Positions 18,763 to 29,643 of a DNA stretch of 64,000 nt are shown here, piece by piece. The translations under genes were made by a program, and so were the position numbers. Every line of letters starts with the position of its first letter. Position 1 is the first letter of the stretch. The stretch comes from Hyphomicrobium sp. CS1GBMeth3. GTDB taxonomy: Bacteria > Pseudomonadota > Alphaproteobacteria > Rhizobiales > Hyphomicrobiaceae. Under the pieces are notes generated by a model. The model was not told the DNA's origin. It was given only the letters and a program-made list of their open reading frames with translations, and made no database searches. The DNA is taken from assembly GCF_900117455.1 (NCBI RefSeq), contig NZ_FPHO01000002.1, positions 372,001 through 436,000 on the forward strand, in the 5' to 3' direction.

Positions 18763-18785
18763 ACCTCTCCCCGACGGGGAGAGGT
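18763..18785. repeat. perfect GC-rich intergenic hairpin (possible REP-like element)
   Basis: ACCTCTCCCCG (18763-18773) and CGGGGAGAGGT (18775-18785) form an 11-base perfect inverted repeat. It lies in the 220-base gap between the last permease gene and puuB. CTCTCCCC/GGGGAGAG hairpins are common scattered repeats in alphaproteobacteria. No T-run follows, so it is more likely a repeat or mRNA stabiliser than a classic terminator. Confidence 0.6.
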
Positions 18786-18912
18786 AAAGCAGGGCCAGGG
18801 GAAAACAGAGGCTGGCGCTTCCGTGTCAGCCAGAGTGCTACATCTGGTCCGGGTTCACGATGCGGCGCTTTCCCGCTCGCAACCGGGCCGCACACGTCTT
18901 AGATAAACGCGC

Positions 18913-20187
18913 ATGTCGGCGACACACATCAATTCCTATTACGCGGCCACGGCCAACGACGATACGCGCTATCCGGCGCTTCGAGGCACGATCACGGCGG
19001 ACGTCTGCATCGTCGGCGGCGGCTTCTCCGGCATCGCGACGGCGTTGTCGCTGGCCGAGCGCGGCTACAAGGTGGTCGTGCTCGAAGCGCAGCGCGTGGG
19101 ATGGGGCGCGTCGGGGCGCAACGGCGGGCAGATGATCGCCGGCATCAGCGGCGAGCACCGCGTGGAGAAGCAGCTCGGCGAGGCGGGGCGCAAGCTTTTG
19201 AGCGACATCCGCTACCTCGGCAACGACATCATCGAGGATCGCGTCTCACGCCATCAGATCCGTTGCGATCTGAAGCGGGGCTGGATGGAGGTTGCGGCGC
19301 GGCCGCGCCACATGGAGGCGATGCGTGCCTACGTAGAGGAGCGGCGCGCGGCGGGCGATGGCGATGGGCTCGAGCTGGTCGAGCCGGGCGACATGCGGGG
19401 CGTGATCGGTTCCGAGCTTTATCACGGCGCGATGGTGGATCGTCGCAGCGGGCATCTGCATCCGCTCAACCTTTGCCTTGGAGAGGCGCGGGCCGCGGCG
19501 GCGCTTGGCGTTGAGATCTTCGAGGAAAGCCCGGTCACGGAGGTCGTCGGAGGATCGAAGCCCTACGCGGTGACGGCCAACGGGCGTGTCGATGCGGCGT
19601 CCATCGTGCTGGCCGGTATCATGGATCCGTCTTTCCAGACCGGACCGTTGCACGGGCTCCTGTTCCCGACGGGCAGCTATATCGTGGCGACGGAGCCGCT
19701 TCCGGAGAGCATCGTCTCCAAGATCAATCCGCAGGATCTTGCGGTCGCCGACAGCAACGTCGTGCTCGACTACTTCCGGCTCTCGGCCGACAAGCGGCTC
19801 TTGTTCGGCGGGCGCTGCAACTATTCGAACCGCGATCCGCGCGACATCCGTGCGACGTTGCGGCCGCGCATGGTCGAGGTGTTTCCGCAGCTCGCGGATG
19901 TGACGCTCGATTATGCCTGGGGCGGCAAGATCGACATCGTGCTGACGCGCGTTCCCGCCATCGGGAGGCGAGAGCCGAACGTCTATTACATGCAGGGCTA
20001 CTGCGGGCACGGTGTGAATACCACGCACATCGCGGGGCAGATCGTGGCGGAGGCCATCTCGGGCACGATGGAGAAGCTCGACCTGTTCGAGAAGATTCGC
20101 CACATCCGCCTACCGGTCGGGCAGTTCCTCGGCAATCAATTGCTGGCACTGGGGATGCTCTACTATCGGCTCAAGGATCTCGTGTAA
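18913..20187 (+). CDS. puuB: gamma-glutamylputrescine oxidoreductase (FAD-dependent)
   Basis: A 424-residue FAD-dependent amine oxidase/DAO-fold enzyme that oxidises gamma-glutamylputrescine to gamma-glutamyl-gamma-aminobutyraldehyde. The dinucleotide-binding motif VCIVGGGFSGIATALSLAERG is at about 30-50, followed by VLEAQRVGWGASGRNGGQM, a strong PuuB signature. The C-terminal YYMQGYCGHGVNTTHIAGQ also matches. It is the one puu step not encoded on the minus-strand operon; it lies downstream of the importer genes and completes the PuuA-B-C-D pathway. The ribosome binding site is weak. A long shared terminator follows. Confidence 0.92.
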   Translation: MSATHINSYYAATANDDTRYPALRGTITADVCIVGGGFSGIATALSLAERGYKVVVLEAQRVGWGASGRNGGQMIAGISGEHRVEKQLGEAGRKLLSDIRYLGNDIIEDRVSRHQIRCDLKRGWMEVAARPRHMEAMRAYVEERRAAGDGDGLELVEPGDMRGVIGSELYHGAMVDRRSGHLHPLNLCLGEARAAAALGVEIFEESPVTEVVGGSKPYAVTANGRVDAASIVLAGIMDPSFQTGPLHGLLFPTGSYIVATEPLPESIVSKINPQDLAVADSNVVLDYFRLSADKRLLFGGRCNYSNRDPRDIRATLRPRMVEVFPQLADVTLDYAWGGKIDIVLTRVPAIGRREPNVYYMQGYCGHGVNTTHIAGQIVAEAISGTMEKLDLFEKIRHIRLPVGQFLGNQLLALGMLYYRLKDLV

Positions 20188-20234
20188 GGGCTCTTGCCGG
20201 GTGCTTTCATGAGCTTGCCTTCGCGCATGCGCAC

Positions 20235-20278
20235 AAACGATCAGGGCGGATGCCGTGTGGCACCCGCCCTGATCGTTT
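20235..20278. terminator. bidirectional terminator between puuB and the chemoreceptor gene
   Basis: AAACGATCAGGGCGG (20235-20249) pairs perfectly with CCGCCCTGATCGTTT (20264-20278), a 15-base-pair stem, and the loop itself can fold (TGCC/GGCA). It lies between the convergent puuB and chemoreceptor genes and can stop transcripts from both sides, with A and T at the two ends of the stem. Confidence 0.8.
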
Positions 20279-20300
20279 GGGAGAACTCTATGAACCTGCG

Positions 20301-21704
20301 TTACGCCGCCGCAGCGATATTAGCGCGCTCGAGCAGCTTGCCGACGGCCTCGTGGATCTTGGCGATGGCCTCGTCGCAAGCGATGTAAGCCGGCGTCGCG
20401 GCGCCCCAGTTCTGGTTGCGAACCTCGTCGACCATCTTCGCGGCTTGCGTCTGGGCGGCGGAAAGCGCCGATGAGAGGTCTGCTGCAAACATGGAGGCGC
20501 CGGAGGTCGTGCGTGATATCTCCTCGGCCTCGGCCATGACCCCCGCCTGGGGAAGCTGCGGCGCTGTCGCGGGCGCCGGCGTTGCGCCGAGCAGGATCTG
20601 TGCGAGCTGGCGCTTCCAGAACAGGGCTTCGGCGCCGACCCGCATGAGGGCCTGACAGCGCACCGGAAGCTCGGCGCTGTCGAAGGCCTTGCGCAGGATG
20701 CCCTCGCAATCCTCGAGGCGCTTGCCGATCTTCTGCACCTCGTCCTTGCTCTTGGTGGCTTTCTCCGAGATGCGTACGACGTTATGGGTGATCTCGGATG
20801 TGGCTGCACGCTGCTGCTCGAGCACGTCCGAGAGACTGCGGATGCGCTCGGCGACTTCGGCTACTTCGTCGCCCATGCTTTCGATGATGGTGCCGACCTG
20901 GGTCACGACCGAGCTACCGGACGAGACCGACTTGAGGCTGTCGGTCACGGCCGCGCGGATCTCGCGCATTTCACGGGTGAGGGCCTCGACGCGGGAGCGA
21001 ATCTCTTGTGTGGCCTTGCCCGTCTCGACCGACAGCGTCTTCACCTCGGCGGCGACGACGGCAAAGCCGCGGCCGGCCTCACCTGCTCGGGCGGCCTCGA
21101 TGGTGGCGTTGAGGGCGAGGAGGTTGGTCTGGCGGGCGATGGAGTCGATCGAGGTCGCCATCTCGCCGATCTGGTCGACGGCGGCCTGGAGCACGGAGAC
21201 CTGATCGCCGATCTTGCTCGACTGGTTCTGGATATTGCTCATGGCATCGACGGCGGCGCGGGCATCGTTGATGCAGCTGCGCATGGTATCGCGCGCATTC
21301 TCTGTCTGGTTCGCGCTCTGGGCGGAAACGGTCGACAGCTCGGCAATGGAAGCTGCCATTTCCTCGACGGCGCTCGATATCGATACGGTCGACTGTGCAA
21401 CCTCGCTGAAATCATGGGACAGCCAGCCGATATTGACGGCGGCTTCGCAGGCTTCCTTGCCGAGGTCGCCGGCCAGCCTGAGTTGGTTGGTGTAGGCCGT
21501 CTGCACCAATGCGACGAGCCGGGACAGGGCTTCGGAGATCGGGCCGTCGACAACGACGTTCGCGTGCAGCCTGTCGCGGATCAATTCCTCAATGGCCGCA
21601 ACAAGGTCCTGCGAGGTGGTACCGGTCGGGATGGTGGCTTGAGAGTCGACGGAGGTCTTGGAATCGCCGGTCTTGGTATCGCCGGGGCGGCGCATGGCAA
21701 ACAC
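20301..21704 (-). CDS. soluble methyl-accepting chemotaxis-like protein
   Basis: A 467-residue receptor with a complete signalling hairpin: the tip segment [33 protein letters not shown] lies at about 190-225 between long coiled-coil arms. No transmembrane helix or HAMP domain is visible, so it should be cytoplasmic. About 90 N-terminal residues are of unknown type, and the last 130 residues ([14 protein letters not shown], then a Pro/Ala linker and [23 protein letters not shown]) may be a degenerate sensory module. I start at GTG 21704, which has AAGGAG eight bases upstream; the ATG three codons later has none. It could report to CheA or to another Wsp-like pathway. The ligand is unknown. 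Confidence 0.85.
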   Translation of the reverse strand: MFAMRRPGDTKTGDSKTSVDSQATIPTGTTSQDLVAAIEELIRDRLHANVVVDGPISEALSRLVALVQTAYTNQLRLAGDLGKEACEAAVNIGWLSHDFSEVAQSTVSISSAVEEMAASIAELSTVSAQSANQTENARDTMRSCINDARAAVDAMSNIQNQSSKIGDQVSVLQAAVDQIGEMATSIDSIARQTNLLALNATIEAARAGEAGRGFAVVAAEVKTLSVETGKATQEIRSRVEALTREMREIRAAVTDSLKSVSSGSSVVTQVGTIIESMGDEVAEVAERIRSLSDVLEQQRAATSEITHNVVRISEKATKSKDEVQKIGKRLEDCEGILRKAFDSAELPVRCQALMRVGAEALFWKRQLAQILLGATPAPATAPQLPQAGVMAEAEEISRTTSGASMFAADLSSALSAAQTQAAKMVDEVRNQNWGAATPAYIACDEAIAKIHEAVGKLLERANIAAAA

Positions 21705-21929
21705 TGTGGTCTCTCCTTGTGGCGAAGGTCCTATCCCTGGGTTCCGGATCGCAATGTTCTCTCTTTGCACCGAGGTCTGCGCCCCGCTTGTGCGTCGCCA
21801 TGCAAACGATCCAGCGAACACCGTGTGGTACGATTAATGGACAGCCGTTAAAGGCCGCTTAAAGTAATCCCTGTTGGGAGGGACTTTGACCGTCGGCGAA
21901 CGGCAGAGTGTCCGACCGGCAACTGGTCG

Positions 21930-23000
21930 CTAGCGGCGGTACGCGGGAAGGCGGCGCAGGAGATCCTCGATCGGGTTGTCGACCCAGGCCTCCGTGACGA
22001 AGCTGCGATGGGTGACGTTCTCTCCGCCCGCGAGCAGCGCGATATCGCCCTGGTGCAGGGGGTGGTCCAGCTCGGTTTTGTAGTCGATGGCGCGCGCGGA
22101 GAGGATGTCGGCTAGCTCGGCATTCTTCTGTAGCGTGGAGCCGAGGTAGGCGCTGACGAAGAACGCCGAGCGATCACTCTCGATCCAGGAAGCAAACTTG
22201 CCGATCTCGCCATAGAGCGCATCGAGCAGAACTACGCCGCGGAGGCGCTTGTTGATGCCGCCCTTCATGGCGGATGACGCAGCTGCCAGATAGCCGCCGC
22301 TGTAGGCAACGAAGATCACCGGCGCGGCGGCGAAGGCACGAATCGCACGCGGTCCGCCATGCAACCTGGCGAGTTCCTCGGCGGCCTCGCCCATGAAGCG
22401 GCCGAACGCGCCGGGCTGCCAAAACTGACCGGCGCTCGAGTCGGCTGCATCGACTGCGAACTGGGGTGCGATCAGCGCCACGTTGGCGCCGGAGCGCGAG
22501 ATCTGCTCGACAACGCGTTGGCGGCGCAGCACGTCGCGCTCGAGGGTGGCGCCGTGGCCGTGGAAGAAGACGAGCAAGAGCGACGGTCGGCGGACGTCGA
22601 AGCCTTTCGGGATGTGCAGGAGCACGCGATTGTCGCTGTAGGTCTCGTCTTCCCAGTAGAGGCGGCCGAATGGGGTCGTATGGCCGCGCCGCCCGTCCTG
22701 TTCGACGTCGAGGAACGGTTTGCCGGACGTGGGAATGGTCCCACGGTAGGGGAAGGGCGCGGTCTGGAACGGGACGAGGGTCGTTCTGGCCTTTGCCAGC
22801 GGTGCAGAGCGCGACTGAACCTCGTGCGGCTTGGGCACGGCTTGCGGTTGCATTTCGCGCACGGCCGACGTCTGCGCGTCGCGCATGGCGGGCGTTTTGG
22901 AGGCGGCGGATGCGGGCGTCGCGAATGGAAGCGCCAAGCCCGCCGCAACAGCCAAGCCGGCGGCGGCACTTTGCCAGGAGGGTGAAGCCGTCATCGCCAT
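21930..23000 (-). CDS. exported alpha/beta-hydrolase-like protein of unknown function
   Basis: A 356-residue protein with a signal peptide (SAAAGLAVAAGLALPFATPASA). The mature part looks like an alpha/beta hydrolase: LLLVFFHGHGATLERD supplies an oxyanion-type HG motif near residue 145, and VIFVAYSGGYLAAAS near 225 places a serine in a nucleophile-elbow-like setting, although the usual GxSxG reads AYSGG. A late histidine in VTHRSFVTEAW could complete a triad. I take ATG 23000; a GTG at 23012 is also possible. A Gln/Pro-rich spacer follows the signal. It stands alone between the chemoreceptor and a divergent permease. The substrate is unknown. Confidence 0.7.
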   Translation of the reverse strand: MAMTASPSWQSAAAGLAVAAGLALPFATPASAASKTPAMRDAQTSAVREMQPQAVPKPHEVQSRSAPLAKARTTLVPFQTAPFPYRGTIPTSGKPFLDVEQDGRRGHTTPFGRLYWEDETYSDNRVLLHIPKGFDVRRPSLLLVFFHGHGATLERDVLRRQRVVEQISRSGANVALIAPQFAVDAADSSAGQFWQPGAFGRFMGEAAEELARLHGGPRAIRAFAAAPVIFVAYSGGYLAAASSAMKGGINKRLRGVVLLDALYGEIGKFASWIESDRSAFFVSAYLGSTLQKNAELADILSARAIDYKTELDHPLHQGDIALLAGGENVTHRSFVTEAWVDNPIEDLLRRLPAYRR

Positions 23001-23207
23001 CCGCTGACGCACGCTGTCGATCCAAAACTACGCCAGCCCGCGACCTTACCCCGGTATTGTTTCGCGATGCTTTATTGGGCGTCTGACCGCTCTAGCCGGC
23101 AATCGTGTCGAGATCTTGGATCACCGGAGCTCGCGGCCCGCACGTTGGAGGTGCAATTCTGCCACGCGTTGTGCGCATTTCCGTGCTCGGCTTGTTGCGG
23201 CTGGTCT

Positions 23208-23224
23208 GCCCACCTAGGGTGGGC
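23208..23224. repeat. inverted repeat upstream of the APC permease
   Basis: GCCCACC (23208-23214) and GGTGGGC (23218-23224) flank TAG. It lies 31 bases before the permease ATG, in a position suited to an operator or a 5' mRNA hairpin. The nearby ribosome binding site is weak. The role is not known. Confidence 0.4.
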
Positions 23225-23254
23225 CCGTCCTTTAGGTGGCTTGGTTTTTCCCTG

Positions 23255-24607
23255 ATGGCGTTGTCTTCCTCCTCTGCCTCGCCGGGTTCCGGTTCGGCCG
23301 TGCCGGACAGGCGGACCGTTTCCACGACGACCGCCATGGCCATCGCCGTTGCCGACATGATCGGCATCGGCGTGTTCACGAGCCTGGGCTTTCAGGTAGC
23401 ATCGATTCCGTCGGGGTTTCCGATCTTGATGCTCTGGATCATCGGCGGTTTGGCGGCGCTGGGCGGCGCGCTTTCCTACGCCGAGTTGGCGGTCGCGTTT
23501 CCCCGCTCGGGCGGGGAGTACAATTTCCTGTCGCGCATCTATCACCCGGCGCTGGGCTTCATGGCCGGCTGGGTATCGGCCACTGTCGGCTTCGCGGCGC
23601 CAGTGGCGCTGGCAGCGATGGCATTCGGCGAGTACTTCGCCGGCATCGTGCCGGGCGCTCCGGCGGTTGCAGTCGGCCTCGCCGTGGCCTGGGGCGTGAC
23701 GGCGGTGCTGGCCTCGGGCGTAAAGCCTGGCACGACGTTCCAGAACATCTCGACGCTCATCAAGGTGGCGCTGATCCTGGCGTTCGTCGTGGCGGGGTTC
23801 AGCGTGGCCGAGCCTCAGCCGATCTCGTTCTTGCCGCAGCCGGGCGACTTGGCGCTTATCGCCAGCGCGCCGTTCGCAGTGAGCCTGGTGTTCGTCATGT
23901 ACTCCTACTCGGGGTGGAACGCGGCGACCTACATCGCGGGCGAGGTGCGTGAGCCTGAGCGGAGCCTGCCGGTCGCAATGGCGGTGGCGACGATCATCGT
24001 CGTCGTGCTCTACGTGGTGCTCAACGCGGTGTTCCTCTACACGACACCGATTTCGGCCATGGTGGGCCAGCTAAACGTGGCGCAGATCGCAGGCGAGCAC
24101 ATCTTCGGGGCCACGGGCGGGCGCATCGTTGCCGGGTTAATCTGCATCGGCCTCGTGTCGGCGATCAGCGCCATGATGTGGATCGGCCCGCGCGTGACGG
24201 TGGCTATGGGCGAAGACTTTCCGGTGTTGCGCATTTTCGCGCGTCATTCGCGGACCGGAGTGCCGGTCGCGGCGCTTGGCCTACAAATCTCCGTCGTCAC
24301 GCTCCTACTCCTGACCCAGAGCTTCGAGGCGGTGCTCGATTTCATCCAATTCAGCCTCACACTTTGCTCATTCCTGGCGGTCGTCGGTGTCATCGTTCTC
24401 AGGATTACCCGGCCGGACTTACCACGCCGCTACAAGGTGTGGGCGTATCCGTTGACACCGCTCGTGTTCCTCGTCGTGACGGGGCTCATGATGGGCTACC
24501 TGCTTGTCGAGCGGCCGGGGCAATCGCTGGCGAGCCTTGCGCTGATGGCCTCCGGGCTCATTCTGTTTGTTCTTTCTCGACGCGTGCCTCTGCGAGGAGG
24601 GGCTTGA
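23255..24607 (+). CDS. APC family amino acid/amine permease
   Basis: A 450-residue inner-membrane transporter with about twelve hydrophobic segments. The first segment holds AVADMIGIGVFTSLGFQ, the conserved substrate-binding glycine loop of the APC superfamily, and TM3 follows with SYAELAVAFPRSGGEYNFLSR. GWNAATYIAGEVREPERSLP is the usual TM6-7 loop signature. I start at MALSSSS (23255); the frame is open for 50 codons upstream but these look non-coding. The closest style is that of the amino acid transporters of the LAT/YjeH type. The substrate cannot be named. Its neighbours do not form an obvious pathway with it. Confidence 0.85.
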   Translation: MALSSSSASPGSGSAVPDRRTVSTTTAMAIAVADMIGIGVFTSLGFQVASIPSGFPILMLWIIGGLAALGGALSYAELAVAFPRSGGEYNFLSRIYHPALGFMAGWVSATVGFAAPVALAAMAFGEYFAGIVPGAPAVAVGLAVAWGVTAVLASGVKPGTTFQNISTLIKVALILAFVVAGFSVAEPQPISFLPQPGDLALIASAPFAVSLVFVMYSYSGWNAATYIAGEVREPERSLPVAMAVATIIVVVLYVVLNAVFLYTTPISAMVGQLNVAQIAGEHIFGATGGRIVAGLICIGLVSAISAMMWIGPRVTVAMGEDFPVLRIFARHSRTGVPVAALGLQISVVTLLLLTQSFEAVLDFIQFSLTLCSFLAVVGVIVLRITRPDLPRRYKVWAYPLTPLVFLVVTGLMMGYLLVERPGQSLASLALMASGLILFVLSRRVPLRGGA

Positions 24608-24640
24608 TGTTCAATGTGCTTTCAAGGGGGTCATCGGATC

Positions 24641-25750
24641 ATGACATGGCGTGTGGCTCTTTTCGCGGCGCTTTTGCTCGCGCTGCCTCAGGTCGTTGCG
24701 GCGCAGGACAGGGCAAGCGCCAACGACAACGCGCGCGTGCTCGCGGGGCTCGTGCCGTCGGCCGGCTCCGCGCTCGAGCCGCTGACGAAAGACGCGGCCT
24801 GGCAGGCCCACGCGACGTATTTCAATAAGGCGTGGGCCGATCTCGATCATCGACAGCTCAGCAAGATCAAGGCCTGGTCGGCGATGCACGTGCCGCAGCG
24901 CAAGCCGGTCGTGTTCTATATGTTCAGCGGGCCGGATTTCCTCTATGCGGATGCTTTCTTCGACGGGGCTGAGATCTATGTCCTCTCGGGGCTCGAGCCG
25001 GTGGGCGCGATTCCGGATCTCACGACGCTGCCGCCAAAGGCGCTTCGCAGCGAGTTGAGAGGGCTGCAGAGCTCGCTGAACTCCGTGCTCTCGTTCAGCT
25101 TCTTCATTACCAAGAAGATGAAGGAGGATCTCAAGGGTGGCCAGCTTACGGGTACCCTGCCAATCCTCTATACGTTCCTGGCCCGCAGCGGGAAAACCGT
25201 GCACGAGACAACGCTCGTCTCGCTCAATGCGGACGGGACCGTGATGCCGCTCGCCGGTCCGATCGAAAAGGGGGCGAGCCCGGGCGTGAAGATCCTGTTC
25301 TCGTCCGCGGGTGGCCGCCATCAGACGCTCTATTATTTCAATACGGACCTTTCCAACTGGGGCCTTAAGAGCAGCGGCTTTCTCACGTTCTGCAAAGGGC
25401 TCGGGCAAGGCGATAGTTTCGTTAAAAGTGCCTCCTATCTGATGCATTCGGACGGCTTTTCGACGGTCCGCGATTTTCTGATCGAGCATAGCGCGGCGCT
25501 GGTACAGGATGACTCCGGGGTGCCGTTGCGCTTTCTCAATGGGGCTGACTGGCGGGTCACGGTTTTCGGACGCTATATGAAACCGATCAGCATCTTTGCG
25601 CCCAAGACCTATCAATCCGACATGCGCGATCTCTTCCGGAAGGCCGAGCCGTTGGATTTCGGCATCGGCTACCGTTGGCGGCCGAACGAATCCAATCTGA
25701 TGCTGGCGGTGAAGACGGTTGGAGCCCGCGCCGAGGCGGTCGCGCCCTAA
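24641..25750 (+). CDS. exported protein of unknown function
   Basis: A 369-residue protein starting MTWRVALFAALLLALPQVVAAQ, a clear signal peptide. I do not recognise the family. The mature protein alternates hydrophobic and charged segments with conserved-looking patches VVFYMFSGPDFLYADAFF, FSFFITKKMKEDL and GIGYRWRPNESNLML, and lacks membrane helices after the signal. The ATG at 24641 is preceded by AAGGGGG. It begins 33 bases after the APC permease stop, so it may share its transcript, and is followed by another unknown gene on the same strand. A periplasmic or envelope role is likely. Confidence 0.65.
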   Translation: MTWRVALFAALLLALPQVVAAQDRASANDNARVLAGLVPSAGSALEPLTKDAAWQAHATYFNKAWADLDHRQLSKIKAWSAMHVPQRKPVVFYMFSGPDFLYADAFFDGAEIYVLSGLEPVGAIPDLTTLPPKALRSELRGLQSSLNSVLSFSFFITKKMKEDLKGGQLTGTLPILYTFLARSGKTVHETTLVSLNADGTVMPLAGPIEKGASPGVKILFSSAGGRHQTLYYFNTDLSNWGLKSSGFLTFCKGLGQGDSFVKSASYLMHSDGFSTVRDFLIEHSAALVQDDSGVPLRFLNGADWRVTVFGRYMKPISIFAPKTYQSDMRDLFRKAEPLDFGIGYRWRPNESNLMLAVKTVGARAEAVAP

Positions 25751-25848
25751 AGGGGTAGGGGCGGGGCTTTGCCTAGCTTCAGTCTACATTGTACCTTATC
25801 GGAGCGTTCCGAAGGTTTCATCATGTTCGTCGCGTAGGGGAGGGTTAC

Positions 25849-27768
25849 GTGGCCACCGTCGTCACTGTTCATGGCACGTTTGCGCATTCGGGTGGAACGG
25901 CGGACGCTCTCAACATCGCGGAAGGCGAGCCCCAGTGGTGGCAGCCCGGCAGCGAGTTCGAGGCTGACCTCAAAGCGCTCGTCGCTGGTGCCGACGGCAG
26001 TCCCGTCGAGATGATGCCTTTCACCTGGAGCGCGCTCAATAGCGAGATAGATCGGCGCGAGGCCGGTTCGGCGCTGCTCCGCACGTTGCGCGGGCTCGAT
26101 GCCCGGGGTGAGCCCTATGTGGTCGTCGGACACAGCCACGGCGGGTCGGTGATCGCGTCTGCGCTGATCGAGAGCGTCGCGCACAAGAGGCCGCTCACAC
26201 ACCTCAAGCGTTGGCTCACGATCGGCACGCCGTTCGTGGGCATGCGCAAGGAGCGCTTTCTGTTCACGCGGCTGACGTTGACGCGCAAGGTGATCTTCGT
26301 TGCGTCGTTCATGCTGTTCATGATGTTTCTGTTCTATGTCGCGGCGGAAGTTTGGGACGGGGTGCGCCACTTCCGCAGCGAGCGCTTCTGGACGGCTGTA
26401 TTGTTCTCGGGCACGATGATGTCGCTCCCGATGCTGTGCTCCTATCTGTTCTTCCGCTATCTCGATGGGCGGGAGCTCGTTGGGTATGGGCGAGGAGCGG
26501 TTGACCGCGCGCAGCAGCACTACGCCGACAAATGGCTGCCGCTCGTGCACAAGGACGACGAGGCCGTGCAGGGCTTGCGTTATCTGCCCAAGGTGCAGCT
26601 CCACTTCTTCGAGAAGGATTTTGCCGCTTCGATGCTGACCAAGGCGTCGATCATTGCGCTTCCGCTGCTGTATTTGTTCGTCGTCACTTCGCCGACCGTC
26701 ATGCTGACGATCTCCGATTTCCTGCAGAACAAGGTGTACGGCGTGCAGGAGTTCGCGGCAGACGACACCGCTGTGACCCAGGCCCGCGAGGAGTTGCGGA
26801 GCCTTAATCAGCGCCTTCGCGAAACACGGCGCAGCGCCGAGCGCGACGGTCTCAACCCGATGGCGGCCGACGATGCGCGCCGGCGTTCTGACGACATCCG
26901 CAAAGAGCTGACAGCCAAGCGGAAGCAGCTCGAGCAGGCCTTCCCGCAGTTCGCCGACGCCGAGCGCGCGCAGCGCTTCAAGCGCCGCTTTCTGATGCGC
27001 GACCGCAAGCCGTGCGAAGGTGGGCGGCTCTGCGGTGGCGGGTATGATTATGCGCTGAACAGTAAACTCTTGTTCCACGTGGTGACCGACGAGCTCTCGG
27101 CGGCTGTCGTCGATGAGGAGCTGATCGGTGGCGTGGCCGGTGGCGTGCTGCGCCTCGTGATTCCGATCGTGCTCGTGCCGTTGGTGTTTGCGCTGATTGC
27201 GCTTGGCACGCTTGCGGTGATCCAGTGGATCGCCTCCCATCTCAGCGTGCTGCTCAGCCGAATCCTCAACGCCATCACGCTGTCCGAGGTGAAGCGATCG
27301 ACGTTCGGCAACGATACGGAAGGGGAGATCGTCGTCGGAGCGGACTATTCACCGTCCTGGCTCGAGCCCGTGACCTGCTTCCTGCCGGCGGAAGTCAGCG
27401 ATGCGATCACCGACCACAGCAACACGATGGCGTCGCAGTCGCTCGCCAAGTTCCGCAACGCGATCAGCACGCTCGCCTTCTCCGAGGGCGAAGCCGACAA
27501 GGGCGGGCTGATCTCAAACTATCTGTCGTGGAAGGAGCTGGTGCACACCTGTTATTTCGACGTACCGTCGTTCCGGCACATCGTCTCGCTTGCCATCAGC
27601 CAGGCGGAAGGCTTTGCGCCGAGCACCGCGTTCGTGCACGACGCGAGCTTCACGCGCACGGCGGCGTGGGTTGCCGATCTCGGGCGAAAGGTGGACGAGG
27701 GGCTCGCGGCGGACCTTGCCGGCGCAGCGCATCCGCCCGCCGGCCGGCCCGTGGCGTTCCCGGCGTGA
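25849..27768 (+). CDS. membrane protein with N-terminal alpha/beta-hydrolase-like domain
   Basis: A 639-residue protein, GTG start with GGGGAGGG five bases upstream. Residues 1-130 look like an alpha/beta hydrolase: VTVHGTFAHSGG at the start and YVVVGHSHGGSVIASAL with Ser96 in a GHSHG nucleophile elbow. Three membrane segments follow (about 145-170, 180-205, 260-290), then a coiled-coil of about 60 residues (SLNQRLRETRRSAERDG and KELTAKRKQLEQAF), a fourth long hydrophobic segment near 425-460, and a soluble tail of 170 residues. I do not know this arrangement as a named family. It may be a membrane-bound lipase, esterase or peptidase. It ends 20 bases from the convergent prfC stop. Confidence 0.7.
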   Translation: MATVVTVHGTFAHSGGTADALNIAEGEPQWWQPGSEFEADLKALVAGADGSPVEMMPFTWSALNSEIDRREAGSALLRTLRGLDARGEPYVVVGHSHGGSVIASALIESVAHKRPLTHLKRWLTIGTPFVGMRKERFLFTRLTLTRKVIFVASFMLFMMFLFYVAAEVWDGVRHFRSERFWTAVLFSGTMMSLPMLCSYLFFRYLDGRELVGYGRGAVDRAQQHYADKWLPLVHKDDEAVQGLRYLPKVQLHFFEKDFAASMLTKASIIALPLLYLFVVTSPTVMLTISDFLQNKVYGVQEFAADDTAVTQAREELRSLNQRLRETRRSAERDGLNPMAADDARRRSDDIRKELTAKRKQLEQAFPQFADAERAQRFKRRFLMRDRKPCEGGRLCGGGYDYALNSKLLFHVVTDELSAAVVDEELIGGVAGGVLRLVIPIVLVPLVFALIALGTLAVIQWIASHLSVLLSRILNAITLSEVKRSTFGNDTEGEIVVGADYSPSWLEPVTCFLPAEVSDAITDHSNTMASQSLAKFRNAISTLAFSEGEADKGGLISNYLSWKELVHTCYFDVPSFRHIVSLAISQAEGFAPSTAFVHDASFTRTAAWVADLGRKVDEGLAADLAGAAHPPAGRPVAFPA

Positions 27769-27788
27769 CGACATTCTCGCTGCTCTGA

Positions 27789-29459
<1,671 letters not shown>

Positions 29460-29643
29460 GATCCTGCTCAGGATGTCGGTTTGCCGGCTCTATAGCATTG
29501 ATCGGGCGGATGTGAATGGGCCCTCTCGAGGATGGCCGGGTGGCGTGCCGCAGCAAACCGGTGTTCGGGCGCGCGGAGATGCGCTAAACTGCCAATATTG
29601 ATTGAAAGTTATTTTTTTAAAGTTGTGTTGTTTGGAGGGGGTT

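Noticed and set aside
24611..25615. Minus-strand open frame opposite the exported unknown protein
   Set aside because: No motif or ribosome binding site; the opposite strand has a clean signal peptide and start.
25747..27240. Minus-strand open frame of nearly 500 codons opposite the membrane hydrolase gene
   Set aside because: His/Arg-rich low-quality translation with no motif; the plus strand has signal, hydrolase and membrane features and a good ribosome binding site.
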